From an uncultured Methylopila sp. (GTDB lineage: Bacteria; Pseudomonadota; Alphaproteobacteria; Rhizobiales; Methylopilaceae), in assembly GCA_902168115.1 (NCBI GenBank), contig CABHPB010000030.1, forward strand, positions 20,414 to 84,413: a stretch of 64,000 bases of DNA, written 5' to 3'. Both the position numbers and the translations under genes were made by a program. Below the pieces are notes generated by a model, which saw only the letters and a list, made by a program, of their open reading frames with translations, was not told where the DNA came from and did no database searches. Positions 56,248-64,000 of this stretch are shown here, piece after piece; position 1 is the stretch's first letter; every line of letters begins with the position of its first letter.

Positions 56248-56276
56248 TTCAAATCCGAGCGCGCCGCGCCTATATT
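56248..56276 (+). promoter_or_regulatory. Sigma70-like promoter for sucA
   Basis: TTCAAA (56248-56253) and TATATT (56271-56276), 17 bases apart, lie 45 bases before the sucA start. It shows that sucA can be transcribed independently of mdh-sucCD. Confidence 0.55.
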
Positions 56277-56321
56277 GCGCCGCGAAACGCCAGCAACCGA
56301 TCCGATCTCAAGGCTGTTCCG

Positions 56322-59291
56322 ATGTCACGCCAGGCGGCGAACGAGGGATTTTCCCGAACCTCCTTTCTCTGGGGCGGGAACGCCGCCTACGTGGAGGATC
56401 TGCAGGCCCGGTATCTGAAGGATCCCTCCTCGGTCGATCCCGCCTGGGCCGCGTTCTTCTCAGAACTCGACGAAGAGGCCGGCGCCGTCGAGCGCACGGC
56501 TGACGGTCCCTCCTGGGAGCGTCCGAACTGGCCGATCCCGGCGAACGGCGAGCTCGTCTCGGCGCTCGACGGCGACTGGGGCCCGGCGATCGAGGCGGTC
56601 GTCGGCGAGAGGATCAAGGCGAAGGCCGAAGCCAGGGGCGCTGCGACCGGCGCGCCGGTCTCGGCCGACGAGATCCAGGCCGCGACGCGCGACTCCACCC
56701 GCGCCCTGATGATGATCCGCGCCTACCGCATCCGCGGGCATCTGGCCGCCGACCTCGACCCGCTGAAGCTCGAGCCGCGGCCCGAGCGCGAGGAGCTCGA
56801 CCCGGCCTCCTACGGCTTCGGAGACGCCGACCTCGATCGCAAGATCTTCATCGATTACGTGCTCGGCATGGAATACGCGACCGTGCGCGAGATGCTCGAG
56901 ATCCTGCGCCGGACCTATTGCGGCACCATCGGCGTCGAGTTCATGCACATCTCCGAGCCCGCCGAGAAGGCGTGGATCCAGGAGCGCATCGAGGGACCGG
57001 ACAAGGGCGTCGCCTTCACCGCCGAGGGCAAGAAGGCGATCCTGAACAAGCTGGTCGAGGCCGAGGGCTTCGAAAAATTCCTCGACGTCAAGTACACCGG
57101 CACCAAGCGCTTCGGCCTCGACGGCGGCGAGTCGATCGTCCCGGCGCTGGAGCAGATCATCAAGCGTGGCGGCGCGCTCGGCGTACGGGAGATCGTCGTC
57201 GGCATGGCCCATCGCGGCCGCCTCAACATCCTCAGCCAGGTGCTCGGCAAGCCGCACCGCGCGATCTTCCACGAGTTCAAGGGCGGTTCCTGGACCCCGG
57301 ACGAGGTCGAGGGCTCGGGCGACGTCAAGTACCATCTCGGCGCCTCGTCTGACCGCGAGTTCGACGGCAACAGCGTCCACCTGTCGCTGACCGCGAACCC
57401 CTCGCATCTTGAGATCGTCGACCCGGTCGTGCTCGGGAAGGTGCGCGCCAAGCAGGACCAGCACACCGACGTCGACCGCACCAAGGTCATGCCGCTGCTG
57501 ATCCACGGCGACGCCGCCTTCGCCGGCCAGGGCGTGATCCCGGAGTGCTTCGGCCTGTCGGGCCTCAAGGGCCACAAGACCGGCGGCTCGCTGCACTTCA
57601 TCATCAACAACCAGATCGGCTTCACGACGAGCCCGCGCAACGCGCGCTCCTCGCCCTACCCGTCCGACAGCGCCAAGATGATCGAGGCGCCGATCTTCCA
57701 CGTGAACGGGGACGACCCCGAGGCCGTCACCTTCGCGGCGAAGATCGCGACCGAGTTCCGGCAGAAGTTCCACAAGCCGGTCGTGATCGACATGTTCTGC
57801 TACCGGCGCTTCGGCCACAACGAGGGCGACGAGCCGTCCTTCACCCAGCCGCGGATGTACAAGATCATCCGCTCGCACCCGACCACGCTCGAGATCTACG
57901 CCAGGAGGCTCGAGGGCGAGGGCGTGATCAGGGCCGGCGAAGTCGACGAGATGCGCCAGTCCTTCCGCGACCGCATGGAAACCGAGTACGAGAGCGGACA
58001 GGCCTACAAGCCGAACAAGGCCGACTGGCTCGACGGGCGCTGGTCCGGCATCAAGGCGACGCGCGACTACGACGACGCGCGGCGCGGCAAGACCGGCGTG
58101 CCGATCGAGCGCCTCAAGGCGCTCGGCGAGAAGATCGCTTCCGCCCCGGACTCCTTCAACGTGCACCGCACGGTGAAGCGCCTGCTCGACAACCGCCGCA
58201 AGATGGTCGAGGACGGCCAGAACCTCGACTGGGCGATGGGCGAGGCGCTCGCCTTCGCCTCGCTGCTCGCCGACGGCAAGCCGGTCCGACTCGTCGGACA
58301 GGACGTCGAGCGCGGCACCTTCAGCCAGCGCCACGCGGTGCTGACCGACCAGGAGAACGAGGGCCGCTTCACGCCGCTCTCCAACCTCTCCGAGGACCAG
58401 GCGCGCTTCGAGGTCATCAATTCGATGCTCTCGGAGGAGGCGGTGCTCGGCTTCGAATACGGCTACACGCTGGCCGAGCCGAACGCGCTGACCCTATGGG
58501 AGGCCCAGTTCGGCGACTTCGCCAACGGCGCGCAGGTGGTGATCGACCAGTTCCTGTCGTCGGGCGAGCGCAAGTGGCTGCGCATGTCCGGCCTCGTGAT
58601 GCTCCTGCCGCACGGCTATGAGGGCCAAGGCCCGGAGCATTCCTCGGCCCGTCTCGAGCGCTACCTGCAGATGTGCGCCGAGGACAACATGCAGGTCGTC
58701 AACTGCACCACGCCGGCGAACTACTTCCACGTGCTGCGCCGGCAGCTGGTTCGCGACTTCCGCAAGCCGCTGATCGTGATGACGCCGAAGTCGCTGCTGC
58801 GCCACAAGCGGGCGGTCTCGCCGCTCTCCATGATGGACGAAGGCACGGTGTTCCACCGGCTGCTGTGGGACGACGCCGAGCTCGACGCCGATTCGGCGAT
58901 CAAGCTGAAGCCCGACGCGGAGATCCGGCGCGTGATCCTGTGCTCCGGCAAGGTCTATTACGACCTTGTTGAGGAGCGCGAGAAGCGCGGCGTCAACGAC
59001 GTCTACATCCTGCGCGTCGAGCAGCTCTACCCGTTCCCGGTCAAGGCGCTCGTCAACGAGCTGTCGCGCTTCAAGCAGGCCGAGGTGGTGTGGTGCCAGG
59101 AAGAGCCCCGCAACATGGGCTCCTGGTTCTTCGTCGAGAGCTACATCGAGTGGGTGCTGAACAACATCGGCGCCCTCCACCGCCGCCCCCGCTACGCCGG
59201 CCGCCCGGCCGCCGCCGCGACGGCGACGGGCCTGATGTCGAAGCATCTGGCCCAGCTGCAGGCGTTCCTGAACGACGCGCTGGCGGAATAG
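56322..59291 (+). CDS. sucA: 2-oxoglutarate dehydrogenase E1 component
   Basis: A 989-residue thiamine-diphosphate-dependent decarboxylase, the E1 of the 2-oxoglutarate dehydrogenase complex. The N-terminal [29 protein letters not shown] is typical. The TPP site includes [18 protein letters not shown] near residue 300 and the [13 protein letters not shown] motif near 400; the C-terminal transketolase-like half has [38 protein letters not shown] text and [14 protein letters not shown] at the end. Full length. It has its own promoter and is followed by a terminator with sucB beyond. Confidence 0.98.
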   Translation: MSRQAANEGFSRTSFLWGGNAAYVEDLQARYLKDPSSVDPAWAAFFSELDEEAGAVERTADGPSWERPNWPIPANGELVSALDGDWGPAIEAVVGERIKAKAEARGAATGAPVSADEIQAATRDSTRALMMIRAYRIRGHLAADLDPLKLEPRPEREELDPASYGFGDADLDRKIFIDYVLGMEYATVREMLEILRRTYCGTIGVEFMHISEPAEKAWIQERIEGPDKGVAFTAEGKKAILNKLVEAEGFEKFLDVKYTGTKRFGLDGGESIVPALEQIIKRGGALGVREIVVGMAHRGRLNILSQVLGKPHRAIFHEFKGGSWTPDEVEGSGDVKYHLGASSDREFDGNSVHLSLTANPSHLEIVDPVVLGKVRAKQDQHTDVDRTKVMPLLIHGDAAFAGQGVIPECFGLSGLKGHKTGGSLHFIINNQIGFTTSPRNARSSPYPSDSAKMIEAPIFHVNGDDPEAVTFAAKIATEFRQKFHKPVVIDMFCYRRFGHNEGDEPSFTQPRMYKIIRSHPTTLEIYARRLEGEGVIRAGEVDEMRQSFRDRMETEYESGQAYKPNKADWLDGRWSGIKATRDYDDARRGKTGVPIERLKALGEKIASAPDSFNVHRTVKRLLDNRRKMVEDGQNLDWAMGEALAFASLLADGKPVRLVGQDVERGTFSQRHAVLTDQENEGRFTPLSNLSEDQARFEVINSMLSEEAVLGFEYGYTLAEPNALTLWEAQFGDFANGAQVVIDQFLSSGERKWLRMSGLVMLLPHGYEGQGPEHSSARLERYLQMCAEDNMQVVNCTTPANYFHVLRRQLVRDFRKPLIVMTPKSLLRHKRAVSPLSMMDEGTVFHRLLWDDAELDADSAIKLKPDAEIRRVILCSGKVYYDLVEEREKRGVNDVYILRVEQLYPFPVKALVNELSRFKQAEVVWCQEEPRNMGSWFFVESYIEWVLNNIGALHRRPRYAGRPAAAATATGLMSKHLAQLQAFLNDALAE

Positions 59292-59313
59292 CCGCCTCGC
59301 GCAAAAGCGATGG

Positions 59314-59353
59314 CCGGCCCCGAACGATTTCGTCTATGACGGGGCCGGTTTTT
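59314..59353 (+). terminator. Terminator between sucA and sucB
   Basis: CCGGCCCCG (59314-59322) pairs perfectly with CGGGGCCGG (59340-59348), followed by five T. The loop is 17 bases, so termination may be partial and allow read-through into sucB. Confidence 0.6.
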
Positions 59354-59448
59354 CCCATGACGCCGCGCTATCTAGGCGGCGTCGACCCTCGGCGCCGCCC
59401 GGCGCCTGCGACCTCAACAGGGGAGGCCCCTCATTTGGGGGCGATCTG

Positions 59449-60744
59449 ATGGCCACTGAAATCCGCGTCCCGACGCTCGGCGAATCCGTCACCGAGGCCA
59501 CCATCGGCCGCTGGTTCAAGAAGCCCGGCGAGGCCGTGAAGGCCGACGAGCCGGTGGTCGAGCTCGAAACCGACAAGGTCACGCTCGAGGTGCCGGCGCC
59601 CGCCGCCGGCGTGCTCGGCCAGATCGAGGCCAAGGACGGCGAGACGGTCGGCGTCGGCGCCCTGCTCGGCTCGATCGAGGAAGGCGGCGCGGCCGCCGCG
59701 CCCAAGGAAAGCAAGCCCGCCGCGCCCGCCAAGGCCGAAGGCGCCAAGCCGCTCAAGGACGACGCCAACGAGACCAAGCCCAAGGAGGCCTCCAAGGAGG
59801 CTCCGAAGGCGAACGGCGGCACGCCGCCGGCCGACGCCGGCCAGGCCCCGTCGGTCCGCCGCCTCGCCGAGGAGACCGGGGTGGACCCGAAGGGCGTCCA
59901 GGGCTCCGGCAAGGACGGCCGCGTGACCAAGGGCGACATGCTGGCGGCCGCCGAGGGCGGCGCGCAGGCCAAGGCCCCGTCTGCGCCCGCGCCCGCCCCT
60001 GCCCCCGTTCAGGCGCCGCGCGCGCCGTCTTCCGCCGACGACGCCTCCCGCGAGGAGCGGGTGCGCATGACGAAGCTGCGCCAGACCATCGCGCGGCGGC
60101 TCAAGGACGCGCAGAACACCGCGGCGATGCTGACGACCTTCAACGAGGTCGACATGACCGAGGTCATGGCGCTGCGCGCGAAGTACAAGGACACGTTCGA
60201 GAAGAAGCACGGCGTGAAGCTCGGCTTCATGGGCTTCTTCGTGAAGGCCGTGGTGCAGGCGCTCAAGGACATTCCGAGCGTCAACGCCGAGATCGACGGC
60301 ACGGACCTCATCTTCAAGAACTACTACCATGTCGGCATCGCCGTCGGCACCGACCGCGGCCTCGTCGTGCCGGTGGTGCGCGACGCCGACCATCTCGGCC
60401 TCGCCGGGGTCGAGAAGACCATCGCCGACTTCGGCAAGCGCGCCCGCGACGGCAAGCTCGGCATCGACGAGATGCAGGGCGGCACCTTCACGATCACCAA
60501 CGGCGGCATCTACGGCTCGCTGATGTCGACGCCGATCCTCAACGCGCCGCAGTCCGGCATCCTCGGCATGCACAAGATCCAGGAGCGGCCGATGGCGATC
60601 GGCGGCAAGATCGAGGTGCGGCCGATGATGTATCTGGCGCTGAGCTACGACCACCGCATCGTCGACGGCAAGGAGGCCGTGACCTTCCTCGTGCGGGTCA
60701 AGGAAAGCCTCGAGGATCCCGCGCGGCTGGTGATGGACCTCTGA
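59449..60744 (+). CDS. sucB: Dihydrolipoyl succinyltransferase (E2 of 2-oxoglutarate dehydrogenase)
   Basis: A 431-residue E2. One lipoyl domain (about 2-77) has the lipoyl-lysine K43 ([12 protein letters not shown]). Ala/Pro/Lys-rich linkers flank a peripheral-subunit-binding domain (about 135-170, [32 protein letters not shown]), and the catalytic acyltransferase domain ends with H402 in [16 protein letters not shown]. It transfers the succinyl group from E1 to CoA. Preceded by AGGGGAGG. Two small genes separate it from lpdA. Confidence 0.98.
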   Translation: MATEIRVPTLGESVTEATIGRWFKKPGEAVKADEPVVELETDKVTLEVPAPAAGVLGQIEAKDGETVGVGALLGSIEEGGAAAAPKESKPAAPAKAEGAKPLKDDANETKPKEASKEAPKANGGTPPADAGQAPSVRRLAEETGVDPKGVQGSGKDGRVTKGDMLAAAEGGAQAKAPSAPAPAPAPVQAPRAPSSADDASREERVRMTKLRQTIARRLKDAQNTAAMLTTFNEVDMTEVMALRAKYKDTFEKKHGVKLGFMGFFVKAVVQALKDIPSVNAEIDGTDLIFKNYYHVGIAVGTDRGLVVPVVRDADHLGLAGVEKTIADFGKRARDGKLGIDEMQGGTFTITNGGIYGSLMSTPILNAPQSGILGMHKIQERPMAIGGKIEVRPMMYLALSYDHRIVDGKEAVTFLVRVKESLEDPARLVMDL

Positions 60745-60754
60745 GGAGGGGCCC

Positions 60755-61117
60755 ATGCAGCCGCCGCCAAGCTTCGCTCCGGACGCCGCAAGCCCCGCCG
60801 ATGAGGCGTGGGACGAGGACAAGGCCCGCTGGCTCGTCGGCAAGTACGCGCTTGTCGGCGTCGCCTGGGTCGGGCCCGAGGGCGAGCGGAGCGAGCAGTA
60901 TCACGGCCGCATCACCTCCGCCGAGCAGGGCGTCGGGATCTCGGTCGCCTGTGAGGGCGTCTGGAAGGGAGAGACCTTCGTGATCCCGCCCGCGACCGAC
61001 TTTCTCGCGCCCGCGCAGCCCGGCGAATACAAGCTGCGCTCGACCGGCGAGACGGTGAAGAACCCCGACGTCCTCACCACCTGGCGGATCGATCTCAGCA
61101 AGCGCGATCCGAACTAG
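60755..61117 (+). CDS. Small conserved-type protein between sucB and lpdA (1)
   Basis: A 120-residue soluble protein with no signal or membrane segment. Central strands (KARWLVGKYALVGVAWVGPEGERSEQYHGRI, then GVGISVACEGVWKGETFVIPPATDFLAPAQPGEYKLRSTGETVKNPDVLTTWRIDL) suggest a compact beta-fold. Its ATG lies only ten bases after the sucB stop, with GAGGAGGGG between, so it is translated with the complex. Function unknown; a partner of the 2-oxoglutarate complex would be speculation. Confidence 0.75.
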   Translation: MQPPPSFAPDAASPADEAWDEDKARWLVGKYALVGVAWVGPEGERSEQYHGRITSAEQGVGISVACEGVWKGETFVIPPATDFLAPAQPGEYKLRSTGETVKNPDVLTTWRIDLSKRDPN

Positions 61118-61132
61118 AACGGCCTCCCGCCG

Positions 61133-61408
61133 ATGACCGCCGACGCCTCCGCCCCGCCCGACTCCCCCGCCGTCGCCACCGAGATCGCGGCGATGAAGGA
61201 GGCGTGGAACAAGCGGCTCGTCATGGCCTGCCTCACTTTGTCGGCGATCGTGGCCTATTTCGCCTTCGACATGCGCGAGCGGCCCGACTTCGTCGCGCAG
61301 CTCACGCAGATCGCGCCCTGGTTCGTGGCGCTCGCCCTCGCCTTCGTCGCCGTCGTCCGCTGGACGATCTCGCGAGAGACCAGACGCATCCGGGCAGGCG
61401 GGCGCTAG
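61133..61408 (+). CDS. Small membrane protein between sucB and lpdA (2)
   Basis: A 91-residue protein with two hydrophobic helices (residues about 28-45 and 57-75) and basic ends. ATG 61133 is 15 bases after the previous stop, in the same operon. No family recognised. The basic C-terminus (SRETRRIRAGGR) implies it faces the cytosol. It may only be carried along by the operon. Confidence 0.65.
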   Translation: MTADASAPPDSPAVATEIAAMKEAWNKRLVMACLTLSAIVAYFAFDMRERPDFVAQLTQIAPWFVALALAFVAVVRWTISRETRRIRAGGR

Positions 61409-61458
61409 ACCGCCCCGCTCGTCCCGTTCCTTCCGTCCGACCGAACTGAAAGAGACCC

Positions 61459-62859
61459 ATGGCCTACGATCTCGTCGTCATCGGCACCGGCCCCGGCGGC
61501 TATGTGTGCGCGATCCGCGCCGCCCAGCTCGGCCTCAAGGTCGCGGTCGTCGAGAAGCGGGCGACCCATGGCGGCACCTGCCTCAATGTCGGCTGCATTC
61601 CCTCCAAGGCCCTGCTCCACGCCTCCGAGCTGTTCGAGGAGGCCGGCCACGCCTTCGGCAAGATGGGCATCGGCGTCGACGCCCCGAAGCTGGATCTCTC
61701 CAAGATGCTCGCCTTCAAAGACGAGGGCGTCGCGGGCAACGTGAAGGGCGTCGAGTTCCTGCTGAAGAAGAACAAGATCGACGCCGTCTTCGGGACCGGC
61801 ACGATTTTGGGCGCCGGCAAGGTCGCGGTCGCCTCGGCGGAGGGGGACACGAAGGAGCTCGAGACCAAGGCGATCGTGATCGCGACCGGCTCGGACGTCG
61901 CGAAGCTCAAGGGCGTCGAGATCGACGAGAAGACCATCGTCTCCTCGACCGGCGCGCTGGAGCTCCAGAGCGTTCCGAAGAAGCTGGTCGTGGTCGGCGG
62001 CGGCGTGATCGGGCTCGAGCTCGGCTCGGTCTGGCGGCGGCTCGGCTCGGAGGTGCTGGTGGTCGAGTTCCTCGACCGCATCCTGCCGGGCATGGACGTC
62101 GAGCTCGGCAAGCAGTTCCAGCGGATCCTTTCGAAGCAGGGCATGGAGTTCAAGCTCGGCTCCAAGGTCACCGGCGCGGAGACGGCCGGCGAGCGCCTCA
62201 AGGTCACGATCGAGCCGGCGGCCGGCGGCGCGGCCGAGTCGGTCGAGGCCGACGTCGTGCTCGTCGCGATCGGCCGCGTTCCGTACACGGAAGGGCTGGG
62301 TCTCAAGGAAGCCGGCGTCGAGCTCGACGAGCGCGGCCGGGTCAAGACCGACGGCCATTTCAAGACCAATGTCGACGGGATCTACGCCATCGGCGACGCG
62401 ATCGCCGGTCCCATGCTCGCCCACAAGGCCGAGGACGAGGGCGTCGCCGTCGCCGAAATCCTCGCCGGCAAGGCGGGGCACGTGAACTACGAGGTGATCC
62501 CGAACGTCGTCTACACCTACCCGGAGGTCGCCTCGGTCGGCCGCACCGAGGAGGAGCTGAAGAAGGACGGGGTCGAGTACAAGAGCGGCAAGTTCCCCTT
62601 CACGGCCAACGGCCGCGCCAAGGCGAACGGCACCACGGACGGCTTCGTCAAGGTGCTTGCCGACGCGAAGACCGACCGGGTGCTCGGCGTCCACATCGTG
62701 GGGCCCGACGCCGGCACGCTGATCGGCGAGGTCGCGCTCGGCATGGAGTTCGGCGCGTCGTCGGAAGACATCGCCCGCACCTGCCACGCCCATCCGACGC
62801 TGTCGGAAGCGGTCAAGGAAGCCGCGCTCGCCGTCGAGGGCCGTGCGATCCACATGTGA
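61459..62859 (+). CDS. lpdA: Dihydrolipoyl dehydrogenase
   Basis: A 466-residue E3 flavoprotein that reoxidises the dihydrolipoyl group of E2 with NAD+. FAD-binding [20 protein letters not shown] is at the N-terminus, the redox disulfide is C41/C46 ([16 protein letters not shown]), NAD-binding [20 protein letters not shown] is near 180, and the C-terminal H445/E450 pair (HAHPTLSEA) is the catalytic base system. AAAGAGA precedes the ATG. Last gene of the TCA cluster. Confidence 0.98.
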   Translation: MAYDLVVIGTGPGGYVCAIRAAQLGLKVAVVEKRATHGGTCLNVGCIPSKALLHASELFEEAGHAFGKMGIGVDAPKLDLSKMLAFKDEGVAGNVKGVEFLLKKNKIDAVFGTGTILGAGKVAVASAEGDTKELETKAIVIATGSDVAKLKGVEIDEKTIVSSTGALELQSVPKKLVVVGGGVIGLELGSVWRRLGSEVLVVEFLDRILPGMDVELGKQFQRILSKQGMEFKLGSKVTGAETAGERLKVTIEPAAGGAAESVEADVVLVAIGRVPYTEGLGLKEAGVELDERGRVKTDGHFKTNVDGIYAIGDAIAGPMLAHKAEDEGVAVAEILAGKAGHVNYEVIPNVVYTYPEVASVGRTEEELKKDGVEYKSGKFPFTANGRAKANGTTDGFVKVLADAKTDRVLGVHIVGPDAGTLIGEVALGMEFGASSEDIARTCHAHPTLSEAVKEAALAVEGRAIHM

Positions 62860-62872
62860 GCTTCGAGGCGCC

Positions 62873-62899
62873 GTTGTCCCGGCCCAAGGCCGGGACAAC
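62873..62899 (+). terminator. Hairpin downstream of lpdA
   Basis: GTTGTCCCGGCC (62873-62884) pairs perfectly with GGCCGGGACAAC (62888-62899) around CAA. There is no T-run after the stem (GCTTTGCGC). It lies between convergent lpdA and grpE. Confidence 0.55.
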
Positions 62900-62910
62900 G
62901 CTTTGCGCGC

Positions 62911-63600
62911 TTACGCTTTCCGGTCGAGGCCGGCCGCGGCCGCTTCGGGGGCGCCGGGTTTCGGGCCGCCGCGGGCGACGCCGACCATGGCGGGGCGCAG
63001 GATGCGTTCGCCGATCATGTAGCCGTCCTGCATGACCTGCACGACGGTGCCGGCCGGCACGCTCGGATCGGGCGCCTCGAACACCGCCTCGTGGCGGTGC
63101 GGGTCGAACAGCTGGCCCTTAGGCTCGAGCCGGGTGATCCCGTTCTTCTCCAGCGCCTTCAACAGCTCGCGCTCGGTGAGCTCGACGCCCTCCAGCAGCG
63201 CGGCGAGCGCCGGGTCGGTGTCTTCCGCGTCCGCCCCGCCGGTGCCGGCGGAGGCCGCGTCGATCGCGCGCCGAAGATTGTCGGCGACGCCGAGCAGGTC
63301 GCGCGCGAAACCGGCGTTGGCGTAGCGCTTGGCGTCCTGCACCTCGCGCTCGGTGCGACGGCGCAGGTTCTCCATCTCGGCATGGGCGCGCAGCAGGCGG
63401 TCGCGCATCTCGGCGAGCGCCGCCTCGAACTCGGGCGTGCGGTCGATCGGCTGCGGCGCGGCCTCGGTGACCTCCGGCTCGACGGTGGCGTCGGCGCGCG
63501 TCTCGTCGGTCTCGGTCGCGGCCTTGGCGTCTCTTTCGAACTTGGGATCGCCGTCGAACTTCGGCTTGGCGGCGTCTTCGGCCGACATCGGGTCCGGCAT
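62911..63600 (-). CDS. grpE: Nucleotide exchange factor GrpE
   Basis: A 229-residue DnaK cochaperone. The acidic/basic disordered N-terminus (about 1-60) is followed by the long dimerisation coiled coil ([56 protein letters not shown]) and the C-terminal beta-wing ([45 protein letters not shown]). It releases ADP from DnaK. The ATG at 63600 has GAGG upstream. dnaK and hrcA are not in the window. Confidence 0.95.
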   Translation of the reverse strand: MPDPMSAEDAAKPKFDGDPKFERDAKAATETDETRADATVEPEVTEAAPQPIDRTPEFEAALAEMRDRLLRAHAEMENLRRRTEREVQDAKRYANAGFARDLLGVADNLRRAIDAASAGTGGADAEDTDPALAALLEGVELTERELLKALEKNGITRLEPKGQLFDPHRHEAVFEAPDPSVPAGTVVQVMQDGYMIGERILRPAMVGVARGGPKPGAPEAAAAGLDRKA

Positions 63601-63691
63601 GAACGGGCCTCTCGTCCTCGAACAAAACAATTGCGGAAGCGCGCCGGATATCAGTCCCCGAGCGCCGAAAATCAAGCTTTTCGGCCCCAAT

Positions 63692-63715
63692 CCCTCCCCT
63701 TTGCAAAGAGGAGGG
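63692..63715. repeat. Short palindrome related to the repeat at 8812
   Basis: CCCTCC and GGAGGG arms flank CCTTTGCAAAGA. The core CCCTCCCCTT(T)GCAAA also starts the repeat unit at 8812, so this is probably a solitary or truncated copy, upstream of grpE. Confidence 0.5.
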
Positions 63716-63749
63716 TTTGGGGGACGGATCGCCTAACCCTGCGGCGCGG

Positions 63750-64000
63750 CTACTCGATCCGCACGCTCGAGGAGGCCGTCGCGCCGGTCGCGTCCATCAC
63801 GGTGAGGCGCGCGAAGCCGGGGCCGGGCGTCGGCCAGAGCGCCTCGCGGCGGCGCTGCGGCGGCAGCGGGCGGCCGTCGACCAGCCAGCGGAAGGGCGGC
63901 GAGCCGCCGGCGGCCTTGAGCGCGAGCTCCTCGCCGGCGGCGAGCTCCACCCGCGCGCCGTCGGGCGGGAAGGCGACGCTGAGCGGCGGGTTCTCGCGTG
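63750..64000 (-). CDS. pbpC: Penicillin-binding protein 1C, C-terminal end (5' part outside window)
   Basis: About 83 codons, in frame from the window edge to a TAG at 63750. The text (RENPPLSVAFPPDG, ELAAGEELALKAAGGSPPFRWLVDGRPLP, ARLTVMDATGATASSSVRIE) matches the C-terminal BiPBP_C beta-domain of PbpC-type bifunctional transglycosylase/transpeptidases. The catalytic domains are outside the window. The conserved WLVDGRPL and VMDATG segments make the domain call fairly safe; the gene call depends on the missing part. Confidence 0.75.
   Translation of the reverse strand, partial: RENPPLSVAFPPDGARVELAAGEELALKAAGGSPPFRWLVDGRPLPPQRRREALWPTPGPGFARLTVMDATGATASSSVRIE

Noticed and set aside
62873..62899. 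Strong intrinsic terminator after lpdA
   Set aside because: The stem is perfect but there is no T-run; it is listed with reduced confidence as a hairpin.

Overview
The window is a gene-dense stretch of a high-GC alphaproteobacterial chromosome, most likely order Hyphomicrobiales (Rhizobiales). This rests on gene order (lysC-ptsP-prfA-prmC with a DUF4167 gene; zapE-mdh-sucCD-sucAB-lpdA), on BacA and CtrA-like TTAACCAT sites, and on two signature enzymes of the ethylmalonyl-CoA pathway: a methylsuccinyl-CoA dehydrogenase-like enzyme (4440-6113) and ethylmalonyl-CoA mutase MeaA (19329-21299). These suggest growth on C1 or C2 compounds without a classical glyoxylate shunt. The genus cannot be named from sequence alone.

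Layout. 1-9.7 kb: the start of a copper P-type ATPase behind a CsoR-like operator, then transporters (AEC, BacA/SbmA, EamA), Mcd, a YihY protein, OsmC and a lytic transglycosylase. 9.8-12.3 kb: LemA, two paralogous structured RNA candidates flanking a small membrane-protein gene, and a low-GC DUF429 gene bounded by a 13-bp direct repeat that lies in the terminator of the second RNA. 12.3-16.7 kb: leuC, an acetyltransferase, three consecutive small exported proteins that share an invariant CR-x19-C spacing, a zincin and a YkvA-like protein. 16.8-22.5 kb: two SleB-type cell-wall hydrolases, meaA and a YiiX/YebB-like cysteine peptidase. 22.5-36 kb: a PadR regulator with its own palindromic operator, ClpB, MOSC and MFS proteins, DUF4167, and the translation/PTS/aspartokinase operon. 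36-46.9 kb: ubiG, rpmF, mtgA, ispA, pyrF, a FixJ-like regulator behind a perfect 20-bp palindrome, assorted small enzymes, a BI-1 membrane protein, an L,D-transpeptidase and an OmpR-type regulator with a cNMP-binding protein. 46.9-50.5 kb: a third SleB hydrolase, CutA and a small putative metal-handling group. 50.7-62.9 kb: zapE and the TCA-cycle cluster. The window ends with grpE and the 3' end of pbpC.

How the genes work together. The TCA cluster encodes malate dehydrogenase, both succinyl-CoA synthetase subunits and all three 2-oxoglutarate dehydrogenase components. Mcd and MeaA convert ethylmalonyl-CoA towards mesaconyl-CoA, so C4 and C5 CoA esters feed the same hub. Envelope maintenance is the second theme (three SleB paralogs, SLT transglycosylase, MtgA, PbpC, L,D-transpeptidase, YiiX-like peptidase). 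Two of these envelope genes share an upstream TTTGTTAACCATC element, suggesting cell-cycle control.

The most unusual signals are (i) the tandem RNA pair with compensatory base changes in its closing stem, (ii) a composite promoter element TGAAY-N6-TGAAC-N17-TTCA shared by both RNAs and one of the CR-x19-C protein genes, (iii) the CR-x19-C family itself, and (iv) the DUF429 insertion. No tRNA, rRNA, CRISPR array, transposase or integrase was seen.
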